Part shown: positions 36,457 through 45,005 of the stretch, piece after piece
How the letters are laid out: every line of letters begins with the position of its first letter
Numbering within the stretch: position 1 is the stretch's first letter
NCBI RefSeq assembly: GCF_009711135.1
Contig: NZ_WMIC01000009.1
Span: forward strand, 124,001-188,000
DNA from: Flavobacterium sp. LC2016-01
Lineage (GTDB): Bacteria; Bacteroidota; Bacteroidia; Flavobacteriales; Flavobacteriaceae
Direction of reading: 5' to 3'
DNA: 64,000 bases
The notes under the pieces: model-generated
Database searches by the model: none
What the model saw: the letters and a program-made list of their open reading frames with translations, nothing else
What the model was told of the DNA's origin: nothing
Translations under genes and position numbers: made by a program

Positions 36457-36493
36457 TTTACTTACATAAATGCATTTTTAAACGTTTAATTTG

Positions 36494-36501
36494 TATTTTT
36501 G
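36494..36501 (+). promoter_or_regulatory. Possible -7 promoter element (TATTTTTG) before the dehydratase gene
   Basis: TATTTTTG fits TAnnTTTG and lies 38 bases before the preferred TTG start at 36539. No good -33 TTTG is found about 20 bases upstream, so this could be a weak internal promoter or chance in an AT-rich gap. Confidence 0.25.
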
Positions 36502-36538
36502 TAAGACCTACAAATTTGCAGAATCAAAATTAATACCA

Positions 36539-38506
36539 TTGAATACAGATAAACAGGCCAAAATAGCCGACGTGTTGCATAACTCGTTATCTCCTAGAAA
36601 TCTAAGGGCTCACATTAATAACCTTAGCTATTTGCCTAGGTGGATTATTGTTGGGATTGATGTAATGGTTTTAATATTTTCTTTTAGTTTTACTTATATG
36701 CTGTTTGAAGGGACAGCATTGGGATATATAATTACATCTCACGACTTTTATTTTGTTTCAAGTTTAATACTTGTAAATATATTTTTCTTCTGGCTTTTTA
36801 GAACTTATTCAGGAATTATTAGGCATTCTTCTTATATTGATGCCATAAAATTACTGTTTTCGCAAATGTCAGTTTTGGTGTTCTTTTTATTTTTTAATTT
36901 AGTTTTTGAATTATACACAGGACATAAAGCTTTTTTAAATACAGCACTTTTTATCAACTTGGTTCTATCCTTTTGTGGATTGTTTTTATATCGTGTAATT
37001 GTTAAACAAACTTTTGAATTATATTTTTCAGAAAAGGCAAACACAAAACTTATTAGAACGGTAATTTATGGAACAGATGCAAACGCAATTTCTGTTGCCA
37101 ATGCATTAAAATTTGAAACGCCTTCCCGATTTAAAATCGTTGGATTTGTTGACAAAAATAATCAAAATGCATCGAAGAGAATGCTTGATTTGCCAATCTT
37201 GATTTTAAGGAAAAAATTACCAGCTTTAATGCGTTCTGTAGCTGCAGAAGGTGTAATTATTGCCGATAAAAGTTTGTCTAAAGACGAGCAATTAATCATT
37301 GTAGATCAATGTTTAGAGTTCAATTATCGAGTTTATACAGTTCCGTTGATTTCAGACTGGGAAAATCAAAAAGAGATTTCTCAGAAAGTTAAGAATATTC
37401 AAATTGAAGATTTATTAGAAAGAAAGCCTATTGTTTTAGACAGCAAGTCAATTTCTAAGCAATTAAAAGATAAAACTATTTTAATTACAGGCGCTGCAGG
37501 TTCGATAGGGAGTGAGATAGTTAGGCAAGTTCTTGGATTTAATCCAAAAGTTGTAATAATTTTAGATCATGCTGAAACTCCCTTGCATAATTTATGTTTA
37601 GAAACATTCGCCTCAAAAGCAGAAACTAAAATAGTTGCCGTAATTGCAGATGTAAGAAGTAAAAAAGCACTCGAAAAAGTTTTTAAAAACTATAATCCGC
37701 ATGTTGTTTTTCACGCAGCGGCTTATAAACATGTTCCTTTGATGGAAGAAAATCCGTCACAGGCTATTTTGACAAATATTAAAGGAACTAAAAATCTAGC
37801 AGACTTATCATGTAAATATCGTGTCAAAAAATTTGTCATGGTATCAACAGACAAAGCTGTTAATCCTAGTAATGTAATGGGAGCGAGCAAGCGAATTGCA
37901 GAGAAATATGTACAATCTTTGTTTTTGAAGAATCAAAGAGAAAATAATGAAGGCAGTACAAAATTTATTACAACACGTTTTGGTAATGTTTTAGGTTCAA
38001 ATGGATCTGTAGTTCCTTTATTCACAAAACAAATTGCAGAAGGAGGTCCAGTAACCATAACACATCAAGATATTATTCGTTATTTCATGACTATTCCTGA
38101 GGCTTGCCAATTAGTTCTTGAAGCTGGGGCAATGGGTAATGGAGGTGAGATTTATATCTTTGATATGGGTAAACCAGTCCGTATTATTGATTTGGCAAAA
38201 AAAATGATCAAATTAGCTGGTTTTATTCCAGATAAAGAAATCAAAATAAAAATCGTTGGCTTACGCCCTGGAGAAAAACTTTATGAAGAATTACTAAATG
38301 ATACTTCTAAAACGTTGCCAACATATCATAATAAAATCATGATTGCTCAAGAAATTCAGGATGAATATGAAAGCCTCCATATCGATATAGATGAACTGAT
38401 TGGTATTGCTGATTTCTATGATAACGATGATATTGTAGCAAAAATGAAAAAAATTGTTCCCGAATTTAAAAGCATGAATTCTGCTTTTGAAGTTTTGGAT
38501 AAGTAA
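36539..38506 (+). CDS. Membrane-bound UDP-GlcNAc 4,6-dehydratase, WbpM/CapD/PglF-like
   Basis: This is a long-form dehydratase of about 655 residues. Four N-terminal membrane helices (within about 30-155) are followed by a first nucleotide-binding-like domain and a second, catalytic SDR domain with ITGAAGSIGSE. The catalytic triad carries methionine instead of tyrosine (STDKAVNPSNVMGASKR), the signature of WbpM/PglF enzymes. It makes UDP-4-keto-6-deoxy-GlcNAc for the WbpV-like reductase and the aminotransferase. No ATG is available at the N-terminus. TTG at 36539 is preferred; TTG at 36491 would overlap a possible promoter element. It is the last gene before the terminator at 38548. Confidence 0.9.
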   Translation: MNTDKQAKIADVLHNSLSPRNLRAHINNLSYLPRWIIVGIDVMVLIFSFSFTYMLFEGTALGYIITSHDFYFVSSLILVNIFFFWLFRTYSGIIRHSSYIDAIKLLFSQMSVLVFFLFFNLVFELYTGHKAFLNTALFINLVLSFCGLFLYRVIVKQTFELYFSEKANTKLIRTVIYGTDANAISVANALKFETPSRFKIVGFVDKNNQNASKRMLDLPILILRKKLPALMRSVAAEGVIIADKSLSKDEQLIIVDQCLEFNYRVYTVPLISDWENQKEISQKVKNIQIEDLLERKPIVLDSKSISKQLKDKTILITGAAGSIGSEIVRQVLGFNPKVVIILDHAETPLHNLCLETFASKAETKIVAVIADVRSKKALEKVFKNYNPHVVFHAAAYKHVPLMEENPSQAILTNIKGTKNLADLSCKYRVKKFVMVSTDKAVNPSNVMGASKRIAEKYVQSLFLKNQRENNEGSTKFITTRFGNVLGSNGSVVPLFTKQIAEGGPVTITHQDIIRYFMTIPEACQLVLEAGAMGNGGEIYIFDMGKPVRIIDLAKKMIKLAGFIPDKEIKIKIVGLRPGEKLYEELLNDTSKTLPTYHNKIMIAQEIQDEYESLHIDIDELIGIADFYDNDDIVAKMKKIVPEFKSMNSAFEVLDK

Positions 38507-38547
38507 TATTTATTACGTTAAGTTTAAGTTTTAATGAAAATATAAGA

Positions 38548-38584
38548 AAAAGGTGTTTTTTAACAAAACGCCTTTTCGTTTTTT
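38548..38584 (+). terminator. Rho-independent terminator ending the 33-kb operon
   Basis: A 12-bp stem (38548-38559 with 38565-38576, one G-T wobble) with a 5-base loop is followed by a run of six T at 38579-38584. It lies 41 bases after the dehydratase stop codon. It is the first recognisable intrinsic terminator since 5145. The remaining gap to 38745 is AT-rich and should hold the promoter for the ABC exporter genes, but no convincing TAnnTTTG element was found. Confidence 0.8.
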
Positions 38585-38745
38585 ATAGAATTTTCAAACG
38601 ACTAAAAATCTTGTTAATTCATTAAAAAAACTTTTGATTAAATTTAATTGGAATAAGTTCTACGAAATTATGTTTCATTAATTATAAATAAATTTAGCCT
38701 CAAATAAAATAATAATAAAATCAACAATTATTCTAACCTACTTAA

Positions 38746-39591
38746 ATGGAATTAAAAACTACGGTTTATCAAAAAGTAAATAATAATAAAATTGGTAAAC
38801 TTTTACGAGAAAGCCTTAATGATATGTTTAGTTCGCGTTTTTTGGCAAAACAACTTGCTATTCGCGATATTAAGGCACAATACCGCCAATCATTTTTAGG
38901 TATTATTTGGGCATTTATTACGCCATTGTCTACAGCTTTAGTTTGGATTATTTTAAGTAAATCAGGAACAGTTAAATTATCAGATACTGGAGTTCCATAT
39001 CCTGTGTTTGTTTTCTCAGGAACATTACTTTGGTCAATTGTCATTGAGTCTATTAATGCACCAATGGCAAATACTAATGGTGCAAAATCGATACTTTCTA
39101 AGATTAATTTTCCTAAGGAAGCCTTAATCTTATCAGGCGTTTACAAACTGCTGTCAAATAGTTTTGTGAAAATACTTTTGCTGTTAATTTTTTTAATAGT
39201 TTATGGAGTAGGTTTTCATTCTTCTATTCTGTTATTTCCATTTGCTTTTTTAGGAATTATTTTTTTTGGAACAACCATCGGTTTATTTATTACACCTTTG
39301 GGAATGCTCTATAATGATGTGGGGAAAATAATTAGTATGGGGCTTAGTTTCTTGATGTATGCTACGCCAGTAGTTTATGCAATTCCTAAAACGGGATTGT
39401 TAAAGACTTTGATGGAAATAAATCCACTAACACCTTTACTATTAACTACTAAAAACTTATTATTTGGGCAGAATATAGATTATCCTATCTATTATTTAGG
39501 GGTTTTTGCTGTTTGCATTCCTTTATTTTTTTTAGGATTAGTTTTTTATAGAATTTCTATTCCAATAATTGTTGAACGTATGAGTGCCTAA
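38746..39591 (+). CDS. wzm: ABC-2 type polysaccharide export permease
   Basis: The 281-residue membrane protein has a cytoplasmic N-terminal segment with the LAIRDIKAQYRQSFLGIIWAFITPL motif (about 38-62) and about six helices. This is the layout of Wzm/KpsM-type permeases that export finished, lipid-linked polysaccharide. It is 2 bases upstream of its ATPase partner. It is the first gene after the terminator at 38548, so it starts a new transcription unit. Confidence 0.93.
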   Translation: MELKTTVYQKVNNNKIGKLLRESLNDMFSSRFLAKQLAIRDIKAQYRQSFLGIIWAFITPLSTALVWIILSKSGTVKLSDTGVPYPVFVFSGTLLWSIVIESINAPMANTNGAKSILSKINFPKEALILSGVYKLLSNSFVKILLLLIFLIVYGVGFHSSILLFPFAFLGIIFFGTTIGLFITPLGMLYNDVGKIISMGLSFLMYATPVVYAIPKTGLLKTLMEINPLTPLLLTTKNLLFGQNIDYPIYYLGVFAVCIPLFFLGLVFYRISIPIIVERMSA

Positions 39592-39593
39592 TA

Positions 39594-40790
39594 ATGAAGG
39601 AAAAAGAAGTATTAGTAAAAGTAGAAAATCTTTCTAAAAAGTTTTGTAAAGATTTAAAAACCAGTCTTTGGTACGGTGTAAAAGATTTATGCTCCAACGT
39701 AGTGGGAAATAAAAAGGATAGTTCAGATTTGCGTCCAAAGGAGTTTTGGGCCGTAAAAGATATTAATTTCGAATTAACAAGAGGAGAATGCCTAGGATTA
39801 ATTGGGCATAACGGAGCTGGAAAATCCACGTTACTAAAAATTTTAAATGGGTTAATTAATCCAGATGAAGGAAAAGTAACCATGAAAGGGAGAGTTTGTG
39901 CTTTAATTGAATTAGGCGCTGGTTTTAATCCTATCTTAACAGGGCGAGAAAATATCTATAATAATGGTGCCGTTTTGGGTTTTTCAAAAAAAGAAATCGA
40001 TTCTAAGGTAGAAGAAATTATTGATTTTGCTGAGATCCGTGACTTTATAGATATGCCAGTGCAAAATTATAGCAGCGGGATGAAAGTACGTTTAGGTTTT
40101 GCAGTGGCAGCTCAAATGGAACCAGATATTTTAATTATTGACGAGGTACTTTCGGTTGGTGATTTAGGGTTTAGAGTAAAATGCATGAATAAAATTACAG
40201 AATTGTTAGCAAATTCTGCTGTTATATTTGTATCACATTCAATGGCTCAAGTTACTACAGTTTGTAATGAAGCAATGCTATTAGAGCATGGTAAATTGGA
40301 TTTTTATAGTAAAAATGTTGGAGAGGTAGTTGAACAATATTTTTTCAAGTTTCAAACTAGTGATGAACAATTGATTGGAGATGGAAGTGTAGCATTAATT
40401 GGATTTAATTTTATAGAAAATTCGAAAAAAGTTGCTGAGACTTCTATAAAAAATGGAGATGATTTAAAAGTAGAATTTGAAATTGATGCTGTTAATGATG
40501 TCCAGAACTTAAAATTTAGATTAGGTTTTTTTAATATAGAGTATAAACTTTTGGCTGAGGTAGACTCTGATACAGTAAATTTTATTGGGAAAGTAGTTGA
40601 TGGAAAAATTAAGGTAACTGCCATCATTAAAGGTTTATATTTAAAGTACGGAAAATATAGCATTCATTTACATGTAACAAATCTAGATACAAATAAAAGA
40701 ATATTAAGGCAAAGCAATATTGGTCATTTTATTGTAAAACCGACGATTACTGTTGGGGCTGATTTTTTATTGCCTAGTGAATGGTATTAA
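39594..40790 (+). CDS. wzt: ABC-type polysaccharide export ATPase with C-terminal carbohydrate-recognition domain
   Basis: This 398-residue protein has an N-terminal ABC domain: Walker A GHNGAGKSTLLK near 69-80, signature YSSGMKVRLGFAVA near 159-172 and Walker B ILIIDEVLSVGD near 178-189. From about residue 255 a beta-rich extension resembles the Wzt C-terminal domain. That domain binds the modified chain end of ABC-exported O-polysaccharides. A chain-terminated polysaccharide exported independently of Wzx/Wzy is therefore likely. The modification recognised is unknown. Confidence 0.92.
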   Translation: MKEKEVLVKVENLSKKFCKDLKTSLWYGVKDLCSNVVGNKKDSSDLRPKEFWAVKDINFELTRGECLGLIGHNGAGKSTLLKILNGLINPDEGKVTMKGRVCALIELGAGFNPILTGRENIYNNGAVLGFSKKEIDSKVEEIIDFAEIRDFIDMPVQNYSSGMKVRLGFAVAAQMEPDILIIDEVLSVGDLGFRVKCMNKITELLANSAVIFVSHSMAQVTTVCNEAMLLEHGKLDFYSKNVGEVVEQYFFKFQTSDEQLIGDGSVALIGFNFIENSKKVAETSIKNGDDLKVEFEIDAVNDVQNLKFRLGFFNIEYKLLAEVDSDTVNFIGKVVDGKIKVTAIIKGLYLKYGKYSIHLHVTNLDTNKRILRQSNIGHFIVKPTITVGADFLLPSEWY

Positions 40791-40808
40791 TTTGAATGTA
40801 CTTTTAAA

Positions 40809-41555
40809 ATGACTCATATATTCATACAAGCCAGAACAGGATCAACACGGCTCCCATCTAAAATTTTATTGCCATTTTTTGACAATAAGAGTATCCTGGA
40901 GATTATTATACAAAAACTTCAAACGAGTTTTCCTTTAGTGCCAATAATAATTTGTACAACTGATAATACGAAGGACGATGAGATAGCAGAATTTTGTAAA
41001 AAAAGAGATATAAATTATTTTAGAGGGGATGAAAAAAATGTCTTAAAAAGGTTTATAGATGCGGCTTCTCATTATGATTCTCAAAAGATTATTAGAATTT
41101 GTGCCGATAATCCTTTTCTTGATATCAACTTTTTAAATGAATTACTTAAATTTCACAATGATAATCCTAAAGCTGATTATTGGAGTTTTAAAAACAGCAA
41201 TAACATTCCTGTAATTAAAACACATTTTGGTTTTTTTGCAGAAATAGTCACTGTTGAAGCATTGTCTAAAGTGCTGTCAATAACTTCAGATTCTCTATAT
41301 TTGGAGCATGTTACAAATTTTATTTATGAAAGTGATTTGTTTGAATGCAACTTAAAAACAATACCTTCTTTTTTAAGAAATAGAAACCATTTACGTTTTA
41401 CAATAGATGATATTGTTGATTTTGAAGTTTTGCAGGAAGTATATAAATACTATAGTGAAGTTAATTATGATATTGTAAAAACTATTCTTTTTGCAGAACA
41501 AAATCCATTAATCATAAAAAATATGATTGCAAATATTAATAAATACTCGAAATGA
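40809..41555 (+). CDS. SpsF-like cytidylyltransferase
   Basis: The 248-residue GT-A-type nucleotidyltransferase has IQARTGSTRLPSKILLPF at about 6-23, DDEIAEFCKKRDINYFRGDEKNVLKRF near 58-84 and ICADNPFLD near 99-107. This is the SpsF/KdsB-like group of the acylneuraminate cytidylyltransferase superfamily. Overlapping the NANS-like synthase and followed by a KdsC-like phosphatase, it probably makes the CMP-activated form of their keto-acid product. It is clearly different from the NeuA-type protein at 61876. The sugar is inferred. Confidence 0.8.
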   Translation: MTHIFIQARTGSTRLPSKILLPFFDNKSILEIIIQKLQTSFPLVPIIICTTDNTKDDEIAEFCKKRDINYFRGDEKNVLKRFIDAASHYDSQKIIRICADNPFLDINFLNELLKFHNDNPKADYWSFKNSNNIPVIKTHFGFFAEIVTVEALSKVLSITSDSLYLEHVTNFIYESDLFECNLKTIPSFLRNRNHLRFTIDDIVDFEVLQEVYKYYSEVNYDIVKTILFAEQNPLIIKNMIANINKYSK

Positions 41556-42586
41556 CTTATATAATAGGAGAAATAGGGCAAAACCATAATGGGTCAGTTG
41601 ATTTAGCTAAAGTTATAATTGATTTAGCCTCAAGAGAAATTAAAGACGAAGTCTTTGGGAATGTATTAAAAGGGATGGATGCTATAAAGCTGACCAAACG
41701 TGATTTAAAGCAAGAATTGTCACAATCACAAATGGCTAGAATTTATGATTCACCTCATTCTTTTGGAAAAACTTATGGTGAACATCGTGAAAAACTAGAG
41801 CTATCAGAAGAAGAACATTTTGAAGTTTATCAGTACGCAAAAGCAAAAGGTTTAGATTTTGTTGAAACAATTTGTGCAGTTGGCTGTTTGTCAATGTTAC
41901 GTCTTTTTACCCCTGATAAATTAAAAGTAGCTAGTAGAGATTTAACAAATTTACCTTTGTTGGAAGCCTTAGCAGAAACTAAAATCCCTATTATTGTTTC
42001 TACTGGCATGGCTGGTAAAAAGGAATTAGATGATGCTATTAAAGTTATAACAAAACATCATTTTGATTTATCAATACTGCATTGTGTTTCTCAGTATCCT
42101 ACTGAACCTAAAAATGTTAATTTAAATACGATTAAGTATTTGCTTGCAAATTACAATGATTTCATGATAGGTTATTCAGATCATACTATAGGTATTTCTA
42201 CCCCAGTAGCAGCAGTTGCAATGGGAGCCAAAATTATAGAAAAACATATTACACTTGATCGAAGAATGAAAGGAACTGACCAAGCTGGTTCATTAGGACC
42301 TGATGGAGTTAATAGAATGGTGAGGGATATCAGGATTTTAGATCAATCCATGGGAATCGAAGATATTTTTATTGTTCCAGAGACGGCAGTGGCGAAAGAA
42401 AAATTAGAACGTTCTATTGCTACGAATAAAATGATGAAATCTGGAATGGTAATTACAGAGGCTGATATTCATATGTTATCGCCAGGAGATGGATTCAAGT
42501 GGACGGAAAAGGAAAAAATTTTAGGCAAAAAAATTAAAAATGATATAGAAGAAAATGAAGTGATTTATTTTGATAATCTTTTGTAA
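41552..42586 (+). CDS. Sialic acid synthase family protein, NANS-like (possible nonulosonate 9-phosphate synthase)
   Basis: The 344-residue protein has an N-terminal TIM barrel (IGEIGQNHNGSVDLAK, about 5-20) and a C-terminal SAF/antifreeze-like domain from about 285. The segment containing YDSPHSFGKTYGEHREKLELSEEEH (about 68-92) resembles animal NANS and related bacterial enzymes that accept 6-phosphorylated hexoses. Together with the KdsC-like phosphatase it suggests condensation of PEP with ManNAc-6-P or Man-6-P. The product would be a 9-phosphate of Neu5Ac or KDN. It differs strongly from the NeuB at 59603. Confidence 0.85.
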   Translation: MTYIIGEIGQNHNGSVDLAKVIIDLASREIKDEVFGNVLKGMDAIKLTKRDLKQELSQSQMARIYDSPHSFGKTYGEHREKLELSEEEHFEVYQYAKAKGLDFVETICAVGCLSMLRLFTPDKLKVASRDLTNLPLLEALAETKIPIIVSTGMAGKKELDDAIKVITKHHFDLSILHCVSQYPTEPKNVNLNTIKYLLANYNDFMIGYSDHTIGISTPVAAVAMGAKIIEKHITLDRRMKGTDQAGSLGPDGVNRMVRDIRILDQSMGIEDIFIVPETAVAKEKLERSIATNKMMKSGMVITEADIHMLSPGDGFKWTEKEKILGKKIKNDIEENEVIYFDNLL

Positions 42587-43143
42587 TGATAGAAAATTTA
42601 AAGGAAATAATTAGGGAATTAGGAAACAAATCTATTTTTAATCCGGATTGTAATTCTTTATCAAATCAAGAATGGAATGAAATAATTGAATTATTTAGTT
42701 ATGATTATCAAAGGTATTATAGTGATTCCCTTGATATTTATAAAGTGAAATATTTTCCAGGATTATTAGCCACTTTCTTTTATAGAATTGCAAGAAAACT
42801 ATTTTTAAAAGGTGATGAAATAAATGCTTTAGAATTTTCTTCAGTAGGTTTTTCATTGACCGCTATCGAAATTTATTTTTCTGCAGAGATTGGAAAAGGA
42901 TTAAAAATAAATCATGGAATTGGAACTGTTATAGGTTCAAGAACAATTTTGGGAGATAACGTTTTGCTACACCATGCTGTAACTATTGGCGAAAAAAATG
43001 GGGGAAGAGCTAAAATAGGCAATAATGTAATTATTTACCCAGGATCAATTATTGTAGGTGATATTTACATTGGTGAAAATTCAATAATAGGGGCGAATGT
43101 TTTTGTCGACAAGAGTTATCCTGAAAAATCAAAAATATATTAA
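42586..43143 (+). CDS. Serine acetyltransferase-like hexapeptide acyltransferase
   Basis: The 185-residue protein has a helical N-terminal part and a left-handed beta-helix C-terminal part. GLKINHGIGTVIGSRTILGDNVLLHHAVTIGEK near 105-137 is the CysE/SAT active-site stretch with its paired histidines. It shares a base with the preceding stop codon and abuts the KdsC-like gene. Because it is embedded in the nonulosonate cassette, it more probably O- or N-acetylates a sugar than makes O-acetylserine, but a cysteine-pathway role cannot be excluded. Confidence 0.75.
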   Translation: MIENLKEIIRELGNKSIFNPDCNSLSNQEWNEIIELFSYDYQRYYSDSLDIYKVKYFPGLLATFFYRIARKLFLKGDEINALEFSSVGFSLTAIEIYFSAEIGKGLKINHGIGTVIGSRTILGDNVLLHHAVTIGEKNGGRAKIGNNVIIYPGSIIVGDIYIGENSIIGANVFVDKSYPEKSKIY

Positions 43144-43632
43144 ATGAAATTACCAAAATTAATATTGACAGATATTGATGGTGTTTGGACAGATGGAGGT
43201 ATGTACTATGACCAGACGGGTAACGAATGGAAAAAGTTTAATACCTCAGATAGTGCAGGTGTCCTATTTTGTAAAAAACTAAATATTCCAGTAGGAATTA
43301 TCACTGGTGAAGATACGGAGATTGTAAAACGACGTGCAGAAAAATTAAAAATTGATTTTTTGTATCAAGGAGTTTCTGATAAGTTGATTATTGCTAGGAA
43401 AATCTGTAAGAAATTAAATATTTCTTTAACTGATGTAGCTTACATAGGAGATGATTTAGGTGATTTAGAATTGCTATTGCATGTTGGGATTAGTTGTTCG
43501 CCAAGTAATGCTCCAAAATACATAAAAGATAAAGTAAATTTTGTAACTGCTAGAGCAGGGGGGGATGGAGCTTTTCGTGAGTTTGTAGAAACTATCTTAG
43601 GAGATGAGTTGGTATTGAAATTATTATGTTAA
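43144..43632 (+). CDS. KdsC-like HAD phosphatase
   Basis: The 162-residue cap-less HAD protein has the nucleophile motif LTDIDGVWTDGG with Asp10 and Asp12, GIITGED near 54-60, and GDDLGDLELL near 101-110. It is the size and type of KdsC (KDO-8-phosphate phosphatase) and of the HAD phosphatase in the Bacteroides KDN pathway. Next to the NANS-like synthase it should remove the terminal phosphate from the nonulosonate phosphate. A housekeeping kdsC role is less likely here because no kdsA or kdsB partner adjoins it. Confidence 0.85.
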   Translation: MKLPKLILTDIDGVWTDGGMYYDQTGNEWKKFNTSDSAGVLFCKKLNIPVGIITGEDTEIVKRRAEKLKIDFLYQGVSDKLIIARKICKKLNISLTDVAYIGDDLGDLELLLHVGISCSPSNAPKYIKDKVNFVTARAGGDGAFREFVETILGDELVLKLLC

Positions 43633-45005
43633 ATCAAGAAGTTTTTATTAAAGAATTTGAAAACCATGAATTTTTATTTTATGATATTAATTGGTGGCCT
43701 CTGATAAAAGTTCAAGTTGCTTATCAGCTGCATTTAAAAAACGGCAATATTTTTAAATTAAATGATAGTGCAAGGTGTTTTTCTGACGTTGCGGTAAAAA
43801 TAACTTTAAAAGATCGCTTAAATTTTTTTAAGCAAAATTTTAAGCAAAATAAAATTGTTAAAAATATAATTGTTACTAACTCTCATAACAGAATTAGCTC
43901 TGCCTCTAATTCAAAAGTACTTACTAATCCTTATACAGATCCATTTATAGATTATTTTGAAAAGCTGAAAATAGATTACAGTGTTTTTGATTATAAAAAT
44001 GAGGATTTTTTTCTTGGATGTAATATAAAGATTTTGAAAAAAATCTATTTAGCGCAGGTTAAAAATGAGTTTAATAAAAATTCTGAAATCAAATTTAAAT
44101 TAAAGCAATTTTGTGACTTTTTGACTCAACAATATGGCACAGATTTTAAACTCTACAATCATTTAGTAGAAAATATTATTACTAATCAAGCGGAGTATTT
44201 TACGTACTTCAATATTTTGAAAAAAAGTAATGTAAAAAATATTCTGTTGTACTGTTATTATAACAATACAATGATGAGTATTATTAGAGCAGCAAATCAG
44301 TTAAATGTTGCCATAGTAGAATATCAGCACAGTCAAGTGACTTCAAATCATTTTGCATATAGCAGTTGGAAAGCCATGCAAGGAAGTGGAAAAGATTTTT
44401 TTCCTTCAAAAATTTGGGCTTGGAGACAGAGTGATGCTGAATATTTAGAAAGACAATTTCAAGATATAAAAAAGATAAACTATATCGTAGGGGGCAATCT
44501 TTCTTTAGAGTTATCAAAAAAAACAAAAAAAATAAAGACAGACTCGCAAATTAGGATTCTTGTTACTTTGCAAGGAACTGGGTTGCCAGATTATATAATC
44601 AATTCTTTAGATCGACATCCTAATGTTGTACTATATTTGAGATTGCATCCGCGTTATACTCAAGACAAGGAAATATGTGAAATGCTTAAATTAAAATATA
44701 AAGAACAAATAGAAATAGATAAAGCAAATTCATTAACATTGCATGAACTTTTTAGTTTTGTAGATTACCATTTAACTAATTTTTCAGGTGCTGCTATTGA
44801 AGCGGAATATTTTGATATAACAAATATTATATATGGAGATAAGGGTTATTTATGTTATGAAAATGAAATCAAAACAAAAAGATATTTATTTATAAATAAT
44901 CAAAATGATTTAGAATTTATATTTGAACAAAAAATAAAGTACGAATCAAATACGAGAGTAGAGAAAAAAGATATTTGTAAATTGATTAAAGAAAATTTTA
45001 ATTAA
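43626..45005 (+). CDS. Uncharacterised protein, possible GT-B glycosyltransferase
   Basis: I do not recognise this 459-residue protein as a named family. It has no signal peptide or transmembrane helix. The C-terminal half has IRILVTLQGTGLPDYIINSL (about 302-321), VVLYLRLHPRYTQDKE (about 330-345) and a FVDYHLTNFSGAAIEAEYF motif (about 380-398). This order recalls the donor-binding half of GT-B capsule, polysialyl- or glycerophosphate-transferase-like proteins. It overlaps the KdsC-like gene by 7 bases, so transfer of the CMP-nonulosonate is a reasonable hypothesis. Confidence 0.5.
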   Translation: MLNQEVFIKEFENHEFLFYDINWWPLIKVQVAYQLHLKNGNIFKLNDSARCFSDVAVKITLKDRLNFFKQNFKQNKIVKNIIVTNSHNRISSASNSKVLTNPYTDPFIDYFEKLKIDYSVFDYKNEDFFLGCNIKILKKIYLAQVKNEFNKNSEIKFKLKQFCDFLTQQYGTDFKLYNHLVENIITNQAEYFTYFNILKKSNVKNILLYCYYNNTMMSIIRAANQLNVAIVEYQHSQVTSNHFAYSSWKAMQGSGKDFFPSKIWAWRQSDAEYLERQFQDIKKINYIVGGNLSLELSKKTKKIKTDSQIRILVTLQGTGLPDYIINSLDRHPNVVLYLRLHPRYTQDKEICEMLKLKYKEQIEIDKANSLTLHELFSFVDYHLTNFSGAAIEAEYFDITNIIYGDKGYLCYENEIKTKRYLFINNQNDLEFIFEQKIKYESNTRVEKKDICKLIKENFN

